From NCBI GenBank assembly GCA_016190245.1, contig JACPQY010000043.1, positions 1 to 11,182 on the forward strand: 11,182 nucleotides of DNA, in the 5' to 3' direction. The notes under the pieces are model-generated. The model worked only from the letters and a program-made list of their open reading frames with translations, had not been told where the DNA came from and made no database searches. Below, piece after piece: positions 1-6,359 of this stretch. Source of the stretch: Nitrospirota bacterium. GTDB taxonomy: Bacteria > JACPQY01. Every line of letters begins with the position of its first letter. Positions within the stretch are counted from its first letter, which is position 1. Position numbers and translations under genes: made by a program.

Positions 1-297
1 GCGGCGGAGGCTCTGGGCCATGCAGCCCAGGAGGCCGATGGCGCGCAGTCGGCCTTCGGTCTTCAGCCGTGCAAGGGCTTGCAGCCGCTGCCAGACCTTC
101 TCTTGCGCGCTTTCTCGGATGGCGCACGTGTTGAGAAGAGCCACGTCCGCGGAGTCGAGCGTCGCCGCCGTGACAAAACCTCCCTCGCGCAGGATCGAGG
201 CGACCAACTCCGAGTCGTAGACATTCATCTGACAACCGTAGGTCTCCAGATAGACCCGTGGTGTGTCTTCAAGCGGGAGGGGCGGCGCGGGGTCCAT
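1..297 (-). CDS. miaB: MiaB tRNA-2-methylthio-N6-dimethylallyladenosine synthase (5' part, runs off window)
   Basis: The first 99 codons of a minus-strand gene are present; the rest lies before base 1. The product is a radical-SAM methylthiotransferase that adds a methylthio group to i6A37 of tRNAs reading UNN codons. The visible part is the N-terminal UPF0004/MTTase domain: VYLETYGCQMN at residues 15-25, NTCAIRES at 56-63 and LGCMAQ at 90-95. Cys22, Cys58 and Cys92 are the three conserved ligands of the auxiliary [4Fe-4S] cluster, with family-typical spacing. The pairing of 'TYGCQMN' with 'NTCAIRE' favours MiaB over RimO or MtaB. The ATG at 297-295 leaves a normal short leader before the core, and no in-frame start lies just upstream. 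There is no clear Shine-Dalgarno, and the predicted promoter lies so close that the mRNA may be almost leaderless. The radical-SAM CxxxCxxC motif and TRAM domain would be outside the window. Confidence 0.93.
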   Translation of the reverse strand, partial: MDPAPPLPLEDTPRVYLETYGCQMNVYDSELVASILREGGFVTAATLDSADVALLNTCAIRESAQEKVWQRLQALARLKTEGRLRAIGLLGCMAQSLRR

Positions 298-306
298 GCC
301 GGCCCC

Positions 307-335
307 AGTGTAGCGTGCCCGGGGCGGTGTCACAA
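307..335 (-). promoter_or_regulatory. Predicted sigma-70-like promoter of miaB
   Basis: On the minus strand TTGTGA (bases 335-330) and TACACT (312-307) are separated by exactly 17 bp; each matches the -35 and -10 consensus at 4 of 6 positions. The predicted +1 falls near base 300, only a few bases before the miaB ATG at 297. This site lies back to back with the plus-strand promoter at 345-374. Prediction from sequence only. Confidence 0.4.
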
Positions 336-344
336 CGAGACCAC

Positions 345-374
345 TTGACGCGAGGGGCACCACGCCCGTATTGT
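345..374 (+). promoter_or_regulatory. Predicted sigma-70-like promoter of the reductase/TRAP/peroxiredoxin-like operon
   Basis: TTGACG at 345-350 (5 of 6 to the -35 consensus) and TATTGT at 369-374 (4 of 6 to the -10) are 18 bp apart. The predicted +1 is near 381, just before the strong ribosome-binding site AAAGAGGAGG and the ATG at 398. A start near 381 would exclude the in-frame TTG at 371 as initiator. Confidence 0.45.
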
Positions 375-397
375 GGGCGATTCAAAGAGGAGGGCCG

Positions 398-1201
398 ATG
401 GCCGGAATTTTTCGAGATGGTTTGCTGACAGGGAAAACCGCTTTCATCACGGGGGGCGGCAGTGGAATCAACCTGCGCATCGCAGAACGGTTCGTGGACC
501 AGGGCGCAAAGGTCGGGATTACTGGCCGCAAGCAGGAGCGGCTGGACCAGGCGGTCGCCGCGCTCAAAGCGAGAGGCGGCGAGGCGATGGGCGTGGCGTC
601 GGACGTGCGCGACTACGCCGCGCTCGAGACGGCCGTTCGCCGCACGCGTGAATCCTTCGGCCCGATCGACATCGTCATCTGTGGAGCCGCGGGCAACTTT
701 CCTTCGCCGGCCGTCGGCATCTCGGCCAACGGCTTCAAGGCGGTGGTGGACATTGACCTCCTGGGGACCTTCTCCACCTGCCGCGCCGCCTACGAGCACC
801 TGCGCAAGCCCGGCGCCTCGATCGTGAGCATCTCCGCCACGCAGGCCTACATTCCTACGCCGTTGCAAGCCCACGTCTGCGCCGCGAAGGCGGGGATCGA
901 CATCCTTACCAAGACCCTGGCGCTGGAGTGGGGCGCGGCCGGAGTGCGCGTGAATGCCATCTCGCCCGGGCCGGTGGACGACACGGAGGGCATGCGCAGG
1001 CTGACCCCCTCTCCGGAGGCAAAGGACAAGTTCTGCTCAACGATTCCCATGCGGCGGTACGCGACGAAGGATGAAATCGCGGATCTGGCCTTGTTCCTCT
1101 GTTCCGAGGCTGCGGGCTACATCACGGGGGCGATCTACGTGTGCGACGGCGGGCAGTCTCTGGTCGGCTCGGGCGCCTTCATGGGCCAGTTGGGGATGTG
1201 A
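398..1201 (+). CDS. SDR-family oxidoreductase, 2,4-dienoyl-CoA reductase (DECR2/Sps19-like)
   Basis: This 267-residue classical short-chain dehydrogenase/reductase probably reduces 2,4-dienoyl-CoA with NADPH during beta-oxidation of unsaturated fatty acids. The nucleotide-binding TGGGSGI is at residues 18-24, the GR pair at 43-44, and GAAGN at 96-100. Lys164 is the active-site Lys, in AHVCAAKAG. The residue four before it, usually the catalytic Tyr of YxxxK, is Val160, with His159 in front. The 'QxH...AAKAG' pattern followed by LALEWG (174-179), VRVNAISPGP (183-192) and a TEG triplet is what I recall from the DECR2/Sps19 branch, which also lacks that Tyr. The start is set by AAAGAGGAGG placed just before the ATG at 398; an in-frame TTG at 371 lies inside the predicted promoter. 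The stop comes 2 bp before the next gene. The SDR assignment is very sure, the dienoyl-CoA substrate likely but not proven. Confidence 0.87.
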   Translation: MAGIFRDGLLTGKTAFITGGGSGINLRIAERFVDQGAKVGITGRKQERLDQAVAALKARGGEAMGVASDVRDYAALETAVRRTRESFGPIDIVICGAAGNFPSPAVGISANGFKAVVDIDLLGTFSTCRAAYEHLRKPGASIVSISATQAYIPTPLQAHVCAAKAGIDILTKTLALEWGAAGVRVNAISPGPVDDTEGMRRLTPSPEAKDKFCSTIPMRRYATKDEIADLALFLCSEAAGYITGAIYVCDGGQSLVGSGAFMGQLGM

Positions 1202-1203
1202 GC

Positions 1204-2241
1204 GTGGCGCTGCGGCGATCAACCGCACCGATCCTGGCGATCGCGGCGGCCGCGCTGTTCGGGGAAACCGTGTGGTCGGCCGGCGCCGAAAAGAACGGGA
1301 GCGGCCCCGAGATCACACTCAAGGTCGGTACGCTCGCGCCGGAATCGGCTTCTCTGATCCAAGAGGCCAAAGAGGGTTTCAGGGAGGTCACCGAAAAGAG
1401 TCAAGGCCGTGTGCGGATCGTTCTCTACTCGGGCGGCGTTCTCGGCGATGAGCGCGACATGGTCCGCAAGCTCCAGATCGGACAGATCGATGCGGTTGTT
1501 GTCTCCGGCATGTTGGGAGCCTTGGTTCCCGAGATGACAGTGATCTCGTTGCCGTTCGTCTTCAGGAGCTTCGACGAGTTCGACGCGCTGCGTGACGGCC
1601 TCTTCGAGCGGTTCTCGGCGGCCTTCGAGAAGCAGGGGCTTGCCCTGCTGGTGTGGTTCGACATCGGGGGATTCACGCAACTCTTCTCCGCCGAGCCTGT
1701 TCGCTCCCTGGACGATCTGGCCAAGCGTAAGGTGTGGATCTGGCCGGGAATGCCGCTGGCCGATGCCGCGGTGCGTGATTTCCCGATGCAGGCGGTGCCG
1801 CTGGATGCCCCAAGCGTCCTCATGGGGTTCCAGACAGGGATGCTCGATACCATGTTCTCCAATCCGCTGGCTATCCTCCTCTTCCAGGTTCAGAAGCAGG
1901 TGAAGTACATGACGCGGCTCGACTTCTCGCTGGTCCCGGTGGCCTTGCTCACCACGAAGAAACGCTTCTACGAGATCCCACCGGATTTGCGCGAGGTGAT
2001 CCTGGCGACGCTGGCGCGCTATGGCCCTCGTCTGACGCTGCGGGCCAGGCGGGACGACGACACGGCCCTGAAGGCGCTGATCCGGTCGGGGATCGAGGTG
2101 GTCCGTCCGACGCCCGAGGCGATGGTGGAGTTCCAGAAGACAGGTGAAAAGGTGTGGAACACGCACGCCGACAAGCTCTACCCGCGTGCCTGGCTCGATG
2201 AGTTCCAGGCAGCCTTGGGGCAGGTTCGCGCCGCCCGTTGA
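1204..2241 (+). CDS. TRAP transporter DctP-like solute-binding protein (orphan)
   Basis: A periplasmic solute receptor of about 345 residues from the DctP/TRAP-P family. The N terminus looks like a Sec signal peptide: two Arg (4-5), a hydrophobic APILAIAAAALFG run, and a likely cleavage after WSAGA. The mature part follows the family: LKVGTLAPESA near residue 39, then YSGGVLGDERDMVRKLQIG, SLPFVFRSFDEF, and QTGMLDTMFSNP. The helix-strand region where most DctP proteins carry the carboxylate-clamping Arg (usually K-I/L-R-x-P) reads KRKVWIWPG at 174-182, so that Arg is absent and two Trp are present. No DctQ or DctM membrane gene is nearby. The GTG at 1204 was chosen because GGGGAT lies 7 bp upstream and the signal peptide then has a normal n-region; GTG 1198, overlapping the previous stop, is the alternative. 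Translation is probably coupled to the reductase. The ligand is unknown. Confidence 0.88.
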   Translation: MALRRSTAPILAIAAAALFGETVWSAGAEKNGSGPEITLKVGTLAPESASLIQEAKEGFREVTEKSQGRVRIVLYSGGVLGDERDMVRKLQIGQIDAVVVSGMLGALVPEMTVISLPFVFRSFDEFDALRDGLFERFSAAFEKQGLALLVWFDIGGFTQLFSAEPVRSLDDLAKRKVWIWPGMPLADAAVRDFPMQAVPLDAPSVLMGFQTGMLDTMFSNPLAILLFQVQKQVKYMTRLDFSLVPVALLTTKKRFYEIPPDLREVILATLARYGPRLTLRARRDDDTALKALIRSGIEVVRPTPEAMVEFQKTGEKVWNTHADKLYPRAWLDEFQAALGQVRAAR

Positions 2242-2267
2242 GGCGCAAGACGGCCGGGAGGCCGGTA

Positions 2268-2819
2268 ATGGGCAAGGGACAAATACCGGGAGTGGGGGCG
2301 TCGGCGCCTGATTTCGAGGTGGAGGATGGGCGCGGGAGGCGACTCGTTCTCGCGAAGCTCAGAGGCGAAAAAGTCCTTCTTGTGTTCCTTCGTCACTTGG
2401 GATGCCCGGTGTGCAGGTTGGAGATTTCACAGCTCCAGGCGCGCCACGCGGAATTCGAGCGGGCCGATGTGCGTGTGATCGTGTTTGTTGAATCACCCGA
2501 ACAAAAGGTGCAGGTGTTTTGCCGCGATCGCGGCTTGGCCTACCACCTCGTCGGCGATCCAGACCGCCGGGTGTATCTGAAGTACGGTGTGCAGCGTGGC
2601 GGTGTGGCTGCCTTCCTGTCGCTCGGGGCCGCGTGGGGGACCATGAAAGCGCTCGCCAGAGGTCATGCGCACGGTCGGTTCGAGGGTCATGAACTCCAGC
2701 TCCCGGGCGACTTCGTGATCGACCGCAAAGGGCGCGTCGCGCACGCGTACCTCGGCCGCCACGTTGCGGACAACACGCCGGTGGATCGCCTGCTGCAGAT
2801 TTGCCGCGAGATGGAGTAG
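2268..2819 (+). CDS. Peroxiredoxin-like (AhpC/TSA, thioredoxin-fold) protein with CxxC
   Basis: This 183-residue cytoplasmic thioredoxin-fold protein belongs to the AhpC/TSA superfamily, in the 'peroxiredoxin-like' branch related to SelL/PRXL2. APDFEVEDGRGRRL at residues 13-26 is the usual N-terminal strand-loop. The core FLRHLGCPVCRLEI follows, with a redox motif C46-P-V-C49 where 2-Cys peroxiredoxins have a single peroxidatic Cys in a TxxC setting. VGDPDRRVYLKYGVQRG and LPGDFVIDRKGRVAHAYLG are family-typical later blocks. The start is ATG 2268 with GGGAGG at 2256-2261, 6 bp upstream; an in-frame TTG at 2238, overlapping the previous stop, is less likely. The gene lies 26 bp after the TRAP receptor and is probably the last gene of that operon. 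A disulfide reductase or peroxidase role is plausible; the substrate is unknown. Confidence 0.82.
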   Translation: MGKGQIPGVGASAPDFEVEDGRGRRLVLAKLRGEKVLLVFLRHLGCPVCRLEISQLQARHAEFERADVRVIVFVESPEQKVQVFCRDRGLAYHLVGDPDRRVYLKYGVQRGGVAAFLSLGAAWGTMKALARGHAHGRFEGHELQLPGDFVIDRKGRVAHAYLGRHVADNTPVDRLLQICREME

Positions 2820-2863
2820 GGCCCCGATCCTTGCCCGCTCTATCGAAAAACCGGACAGTCAAA

Positions 2864-2878
2864 GTGAAAAGTTTCCAC
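2864..2878. promoter_or_regulatory. Near-palindrome upstream of the sigma-54 promoter, candidate activator site
   Basis: The 15-mer GTGAAAAGTTTCCAC is a dyad centred on G2871 in which 6 of 7 base pairs match. It lies about 100 bp upstream of the sigma-54 promoter, a usual distance for an enhancer-binding-protein site. I saw no clear second copy nearby. The remainder of 2820-3109 holds no gene I can support; it is AT-richer than its flanks. Confidence 0.25.
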
Positions 2879-2976
2879 CTCGCGAATTGCAGACTTGCGT
2901 TGTCATGATCCCTGTTTCGAACCTATCCATGTACAACCCCACGAATACTCGAACGGTTGCAATCCGGCTGAACTCT

Positions 2977-2992
2977 TGGCATATATGTTGCG
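2977..2992 (+). promoter_or_regulatory. Predicted sigma-54 (RpoN) promoter, -24/-12 type
   Basis: TGGCATATATGTTGCG fits the sigma-54 consensus TGGCAYRNNNNTTGCW at every fixed position except the last. The GG (2978-2979) and GC (2990-2991) doublets have the required 10-base gap. Transcription would begin near 3003, upstream of the three-gene envelope module, and would need an ATP-dependent enhancer-binding activator. Confidence 0.65.
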
Positions 2993-3109
2993 CTACCCTT
3001 TTCGGTGGCGGGTGTGGTTGAAGGCGAGGTTACAATGAGAAGCTCGGAATGCGTGCGCCCGCCACGTCCCTGTCAAGGCACAGCCACCGGCGTGGGGAAG
3101 GACGATACG

Positions 3110-3346
3110 GTGAGAATTCAAGGCCTCTCGCGCTGCCGACGGACACTACCGCCCCTTGAGGTGGCGCTCTACGGGGCCCTGATCGTCGTATCGTGGCCGA
3201 CGCTCTCGCTCGCGTACGTGGATCCCACGGGGGGGGGTCTTCTCGTCCAGATTCTGATGGGCGGTTTGGCGGGCGTGATCGTCGTGTCGCGGCTGTGGAT
3301 ACGAAGACTGATGGGAGGGCTGATCCGACTTTTCCGCTCTACCTGA
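3110..3346 (+). CDS. Small membrane protein with YVDP motif
   Basis: With the GTG start at 3110 the protein has 78 residues. A basic N terminus is followed by a hydrophobic stretch (EVALYGALIVVSWPTLSLA) ending at AYVDP, which could be a signal peptide or first membrane helix. A second hydrophobic, Gly-rich helix (GGGLLVQILMGGLAGVIVV) and a basic tail (RLWIRRLMGGLIRLFR) follow. I recall similar 'Y(V/I)DPxxG' two-helix proteins next to sulfatase-like membrane enzymes; the function is unknown. GTG 3110 was chosen because GGGGAAGGA (3094-3102) lies 7 bp upstream and the length suits such proteins. The alternative ATG at 3035, with GAGG upstream, would add 25 polar residues (103 in all). GTG 3005 is too close to the predicted +1. 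The stop TGA shares one base with the next ATG (TGATG). Confidence 0.68.
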   Translation: MRIQGLSRCRRTLPPLEVALYGALIVVSWPTLSLAYVDPTGGGLLVQILMGGLAGVIVVSRLWIRRLMGGLIRLFRST

Positions 3347-4734
3347 TGGAGTGGGAGCCGGGATCCTTCAGGGATCCGGCGGGTCGCATCTTCTATCACG
3401 ACGGGAGGGTCTTCCGCACGCTCTCCCGCAGGATGCTCTCTTTGCTCGAGGATCTTGAGAAGAGAGGGCGACTCGCGGAGTGGGCGCGCGAGGGCCTGCT
3501 GATCGGGACCGAGATCCGCCGGGCCGGTGAAATAGGCCTGCCGTCGGAGTCGGTGGGCGAGATCGTCCTTGAACATCCGCGCATCCCCTACGTGACGTAC
3601 CCGTACGAGTGGTCGTTCGACATGCTGCGCGATGCGGCGCTCCTTACGCTGAAGCTCCTCCGCCGGACGCTGGCATGCGGCATCATTCTGAAGGACGCGA
3701 CGGCCTTCAATATCCAGTTCGTGGGAGGGCGCCCCGTCTTCATCGATGTGGCCTCCTTCGAGCCGTTCGATGGAGACAGGCCCTGGACGGGATATGCGCA
3801 GTTCTGCCGCTCTTTTCTCTTCCCTCTCGTCATCACTTCTCTCACCGGCGTGGAGTTTCAGTCCCTGCTGCGCGGCTCGCTCGAAGGTCCCACCGCGCAG
3901 GACGCGCACCGTCTCATACGTTGGGCGGTCTGGCGGCGGCCGGCACTCTGGCGGCACATCCACCTCCAGGCGGCATTGGAGCGGAGGTTCGGGACATCTA
4001 CGACGGAGATCGCGGAAGCCTTGAAGGACGTGAAGCACGGCAGAGAGCGCACCGAACGTCTGACCTCGACCCTGACGCGGCTCATCGAAGGCCTGCGGTA
4101 CCGCCCCGCGGGCGGGTGGACGGCCTACGAACCGCCCGGAGAGGGAGCGGATGCGGGGAGCAAGCGGGCATTCGTTGAGGCCCGCCTGCGGGAGGTGCGC
4201 GGCGGTCGCGTGGTGGACCTGGGTTGCAACACAGGGGAGTATGCGTTCATGGCGGCCGCGTCGGGAGCGGAGGCCGTGGCCGCCGACGCGGATGCCGCTT
4301 GCGTCAACGAGGTCTACACGCGGCAAAAACGCGAGGGAGGCGGCCGGGTGCATCCGGTGGTGCAGGACCTGGCCGATCCATCCCCATCCATGGGCCTGTG
4401 CCTCCGTGAGAGGAAATCGTGGTTCGAGCGGTCCCAAGGGCATTTTTTTCTCGCCCTCGCTCTGACCCACCACCTGGCGCTGGGACGCAACATTCCTCTC
4501 TCGTCGATCATCGAGATGCTGGCCGGGTTGGCGCCGGAAGGGATCGTGGAGTTTGTGTCGTTGGATGACGCGCGCGCCCGTGCCCTCCTTGCCCTCCGCC
4601 CGGAGACGACCGAATCGTACAGCCAGGCGGCCTTTGAGCGCGAGTTGAGCGGGCGATTTCAGGTTCTGGGGCGACTCCCCATCCTGGGAGGCCACAGGAC
4701 CCTCTACCATGTCCGTCTGGAGCGGGAACCATGA
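3346..4734 (+). CDS. Kinase-like/SAM-dependent methyltransferase two-domain protein
   Basis: A 462-residue protein with two parts. Residues ~1-240 start with FRDPAGRIFYHDGRVFRTL and contain YPYEWSFDML, then LKDATAFN (115-122) and VFIDVASFEPF (131-141). D117, N122 and D134 are placed like the catalytic-loop Asp/Asn and the metal-binding Asp of kinase-fold (APH/HipA-like) enzymes. No Gly-rich loop is evident, so it may be degenerate. Residues ~270-462 are a class I methyltransferase: VVDLGCNTGEYAFMAA with motif I DLGCNTG at 291-297, a VQDLADPSPSMG block, LALALTHHLAL, and a terminal strand (GHRTLYHVRLER). This layout resembles proteins annotated as NoeA-like or class I SAM methyltransferases. 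ATG 3346 overlaps the preceding stop; there is no separate Shine-Dalgarno, so translation is probably coupled. An in-frame GTG at 3193 would add 51 residues lying over the upstream gene and is rejected. The substrate is unknown, probably an envelope glycan or lipid. Confidence 0.8.
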   Translation: MEWEPGSFRDPAGRIFYHDGRVFRTLSRRMLSLLEDLEKRGRLAEWAREGLLIGTEIRRAGEIGLPSESVGEIVLEHPRIPYVTYPYEWSFDMLRDAALLTLKLLRRTLACGIILKDATAFNIQFVGGRPVFIDVASFEPFDGDRPWTGYAQFCRSFLFPLVITSLTGVEFQSLLRGSLEGPTAQDAHRLIRWAVWRRPALWRHIHLQAALERRFGTSTTEIAEALKDVKHGRERTERLTSTLTRLIEGLRYRPAGGWTAYEPPGEGADAGSKRAFVEARLREVRGGRVVDLGCNTGEYAFMAAASGAEAVAADADAACVNEVYTRQKREGGGRVHPVVQDLADPSPSMGLCLRERKSWFERSQGHFFLALALTHHLALGRNIPLSSIIEMLAGLAPEGIVEFVSLDDARARALLALRPETTESYSQAAFERELSGRFQVLGRLPILGGHRTLYHVRLEREP

Positions 4735-6341
4735 GCCGCGTTAAGCTGCTGTCCTACTGCGTGGGGGTGAGTGTCCTGGGCGCAACGAACTTCGTGGCCT
4801 GGGAGATATTGGGGCAGGCCGCGAGAATGTTCGGGTCGCCTCCGGGGGCCTACTACGTGGCGCTGGGGCTGGTATATGCGGTCCCCCCCGTCGTGCTTCT
4901 TGCCGGCGACGCGGTGATTCGCCGCCTTCTTCCGAATGGATTGCCCCACTACCATCGCGCGCTCCTTCTCGCGGCATTTCTGGCCTTTTTCTACCGCAAC
5001 TCGGCCTGGGGATACCTGAGCGTCCATCCCCACGTGCGTGTGATCGTCCTGGCCGGGGTCGTGACGGCGACAACGGTGGCCGTGGCACGGTATCACGAGC
5101 AGATCGGCCGATGGGCGGCTGCCCTCGGGGTCGTGTCGGTCCCGTTCTTTGCCTACTACGGCTTGGCCGGAGCCCCGCCCACCCAGACATCAGTGGCCCA
5201 TGTGCGCCCGGCCTTGACCGGAGGCCGGCCGGGGCCGTCGATCGTCCTCCTTCTTTTCGACGCTTTTTCCCTCGATGGGCTGCTGGATGAGCAGGGTCGG
5301 ATTCTCGATCGTTTTTCCAACTTGAGGCGGCTGTCACAGAGTGCCTTCTGGGCTCGAAATGCGACGACCAACTATGACATGACGGGGTCCTCCGTCGCCT
5401 CGATGCTATCGGGCCGATACCTCCAACATGAGAAGGACGTCCGGGAAGTTCTCGGATCGCTCGCCGGGCTTCTCGGCGGCGGGTACGAGTGGTCAGTCTA
5501 CGGGGCGCACTTGCCTTACTGCCAAAGGATACCGGCGGCCCGCTGCTTCGACTCGCTTGCCCTCACGGCCGGAGACTGGAAGGGGTTGCTCCGGTATTCG
5601 ATCCTGACCTACGCCCGTTTTCAATTCCCCACGTCGCTGTACTACTCGCTTCCACACCCTATCTCACCGCAGAAGGCCGAATCGCTCCACTTGGCGAAGC
5701 TTTTCCTGGATGATCTTGTGCGGGCCCGACCGAGAGGCGAAGTCCGATACGTCCACTTGTACATCCCCCACTCGCCGTTCGAGGTGACACCGGACGGACG
5801 CCGCGCCTACCCTGGCAAGGCACACTCGTTTCAGGGGCTGTACGGCGATGCGCTGAGGCCACGGGCAATGGAGAACTACCGCGACGAGATCGAGTGGGCG
5901 GATCGGTTGGTGGGCGAGGCCCTTGATCGCCTGGAAGCGGCGGGTGCGTTGGAGGAGACCCTGCTCGTGATCACGAGCGATCACGGCGAATCACGGGTGC
6001 ATTCGGGCGGGGCGCGAGGCCGCGGCCTGGGCAAGATGGATGACCACGTGGCCCGGATACCGCTCTTCATGAAGCTGCCGACAGGTTTTCCGCTCGATCG
6101 TGTCCCGCGCGACGACTACCAGCACGTTGATCTCGTGCCGACGATCTTGGATGTCGCCGGCGTCAAGACGACGGAGCGCTTCGACGGCGTGTCCCTCTTC
6201 GCCCCCGGGGTGTCGGGTGGGCGGAAGAGGGCCTTCAGCGCGGGCCGGGAATGGACTGTCGATTCTGAAACCGGAGCGTGGCGGCCGGTTGATGCGGACC
6301 CGCCGACGGCAGACCACCCGCAGTCTCACCCGGTGAATTGA
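4731..6341 (+). CDS. Membrane-anchored sulfatase/phosphoethanolamine-transferase-superfamily protein with Thr nucleophile
   Basis: This 536-residue protein has about five hydrophobic helices in residues 1-155, then a large presumably periplasmic alkaline-phosphatase-fold domain. Metal and active-site residues are visible: D177 (LLLFDAFSLDG), T218 (NYDMTGSSVASMLSGRY), H347 (YIPHSPF), D417-H418 (SDHGES), H439 (DDHVARIPLFMKLP) and HVDLVPTILDVAG near the end. T218 stands where sulfatases have the formylglycine Cys/Ser, and the CxPxR consensus is absent. Thr nucleophiles are known in LtaS and EptA-type phosphoglycerol/phosphoethanolamine transferases, where the Glu-Thr spacing (about 40-45 residues) is close to D177-T218. 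So a group transfer or phosphodiester activity on surface polymers is more likely than sulfate hydrolysis. ATG 4731 overlaps the previous stop by 4 bases (ATGA). The stop lies 18 bp from the convergent kinase gene. Confidence 0.85.
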   Translation: MSRVKLLSYCVGVSVLGATNFVAWEILGQAARMFGSPPGAYYVALGLVYAVPPVVLLAGDAVIRRLLPNGLPHYHRALLLAAFLAFFYRNSAWGYLSVHPHVRVIVLAGVVTATTVAVARYHEQIGRWAAALGVVSVPFFAYYGLAGAPPTQTSVAHVRPALTGGRPGPSIVLLLFDAFSLDGLLDEQGRILDRFSNLRRLSQSAFWARNATTNYDMTGSSVASMLSGRYLQHEKDVREVLGSLAGLLGGGYEWSVYGAHLPYCQRIPAARCFDSLALTAGDWKGLLRYSILTYARFQFPTSLYYSLPHPISPQKAESLHLAKLFLDDLVRARPRGEVRYVHLYIPHSPFEVTPDGRRAYPGKAHSFQGLYGDALRPRAMENYRDEIEWADRLVGEALDRLEAAGALEETLLVITSDHGESRVHSGGARGRGLGKMDDHVARIPLFMKLPTGFPLDRVPRDDYQHVDLVPTILDVAGVKTTERFDGVSLFAPGVSGGRKRAFSAGREWTVDSETGAWRPVDADPPTADHPQSHPVN

Positions 6342-6359
6342 GGGGCGTGAGGCGGCCTC

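Noticed and set aside
371-397. Upstream TTG start giving nine extra residues on the reductase
   Set aside because: It lies in the predicted -10 region, whereas the ATG at 398 has a strong, well-spaced ribosome-binding site.
269-874. 201-codon minus-strand open frame across the reductase start and the intergenic gap
   Set aside because: It overlaps the miaB start, both promoters and a clear SDR coding region, and its composition is shadow-like.
1219-2166. 315-codon minus-strand open frame opposite the TRAP receptor
   Set aside because: His/Arg-rich, no domain; the plus strand encodes a clear signal peptide and DctP motifs.
3169-4710. 513-codon open frame on the minus strand opposite the methyltransferase gene
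   Set aside because: No recognisable motif and unnaturally Arg/Pro/His-rich; a GC-rich antisense shadow. The plus strand carries clear methyltransferase and catalytic-loop motifs.
6342-6359. Candidate terminator hairpin between the convergent genes
   Set aside because: Only a GAGG/CCTC stem with a 3-base loop and no U-run; too weak to call.
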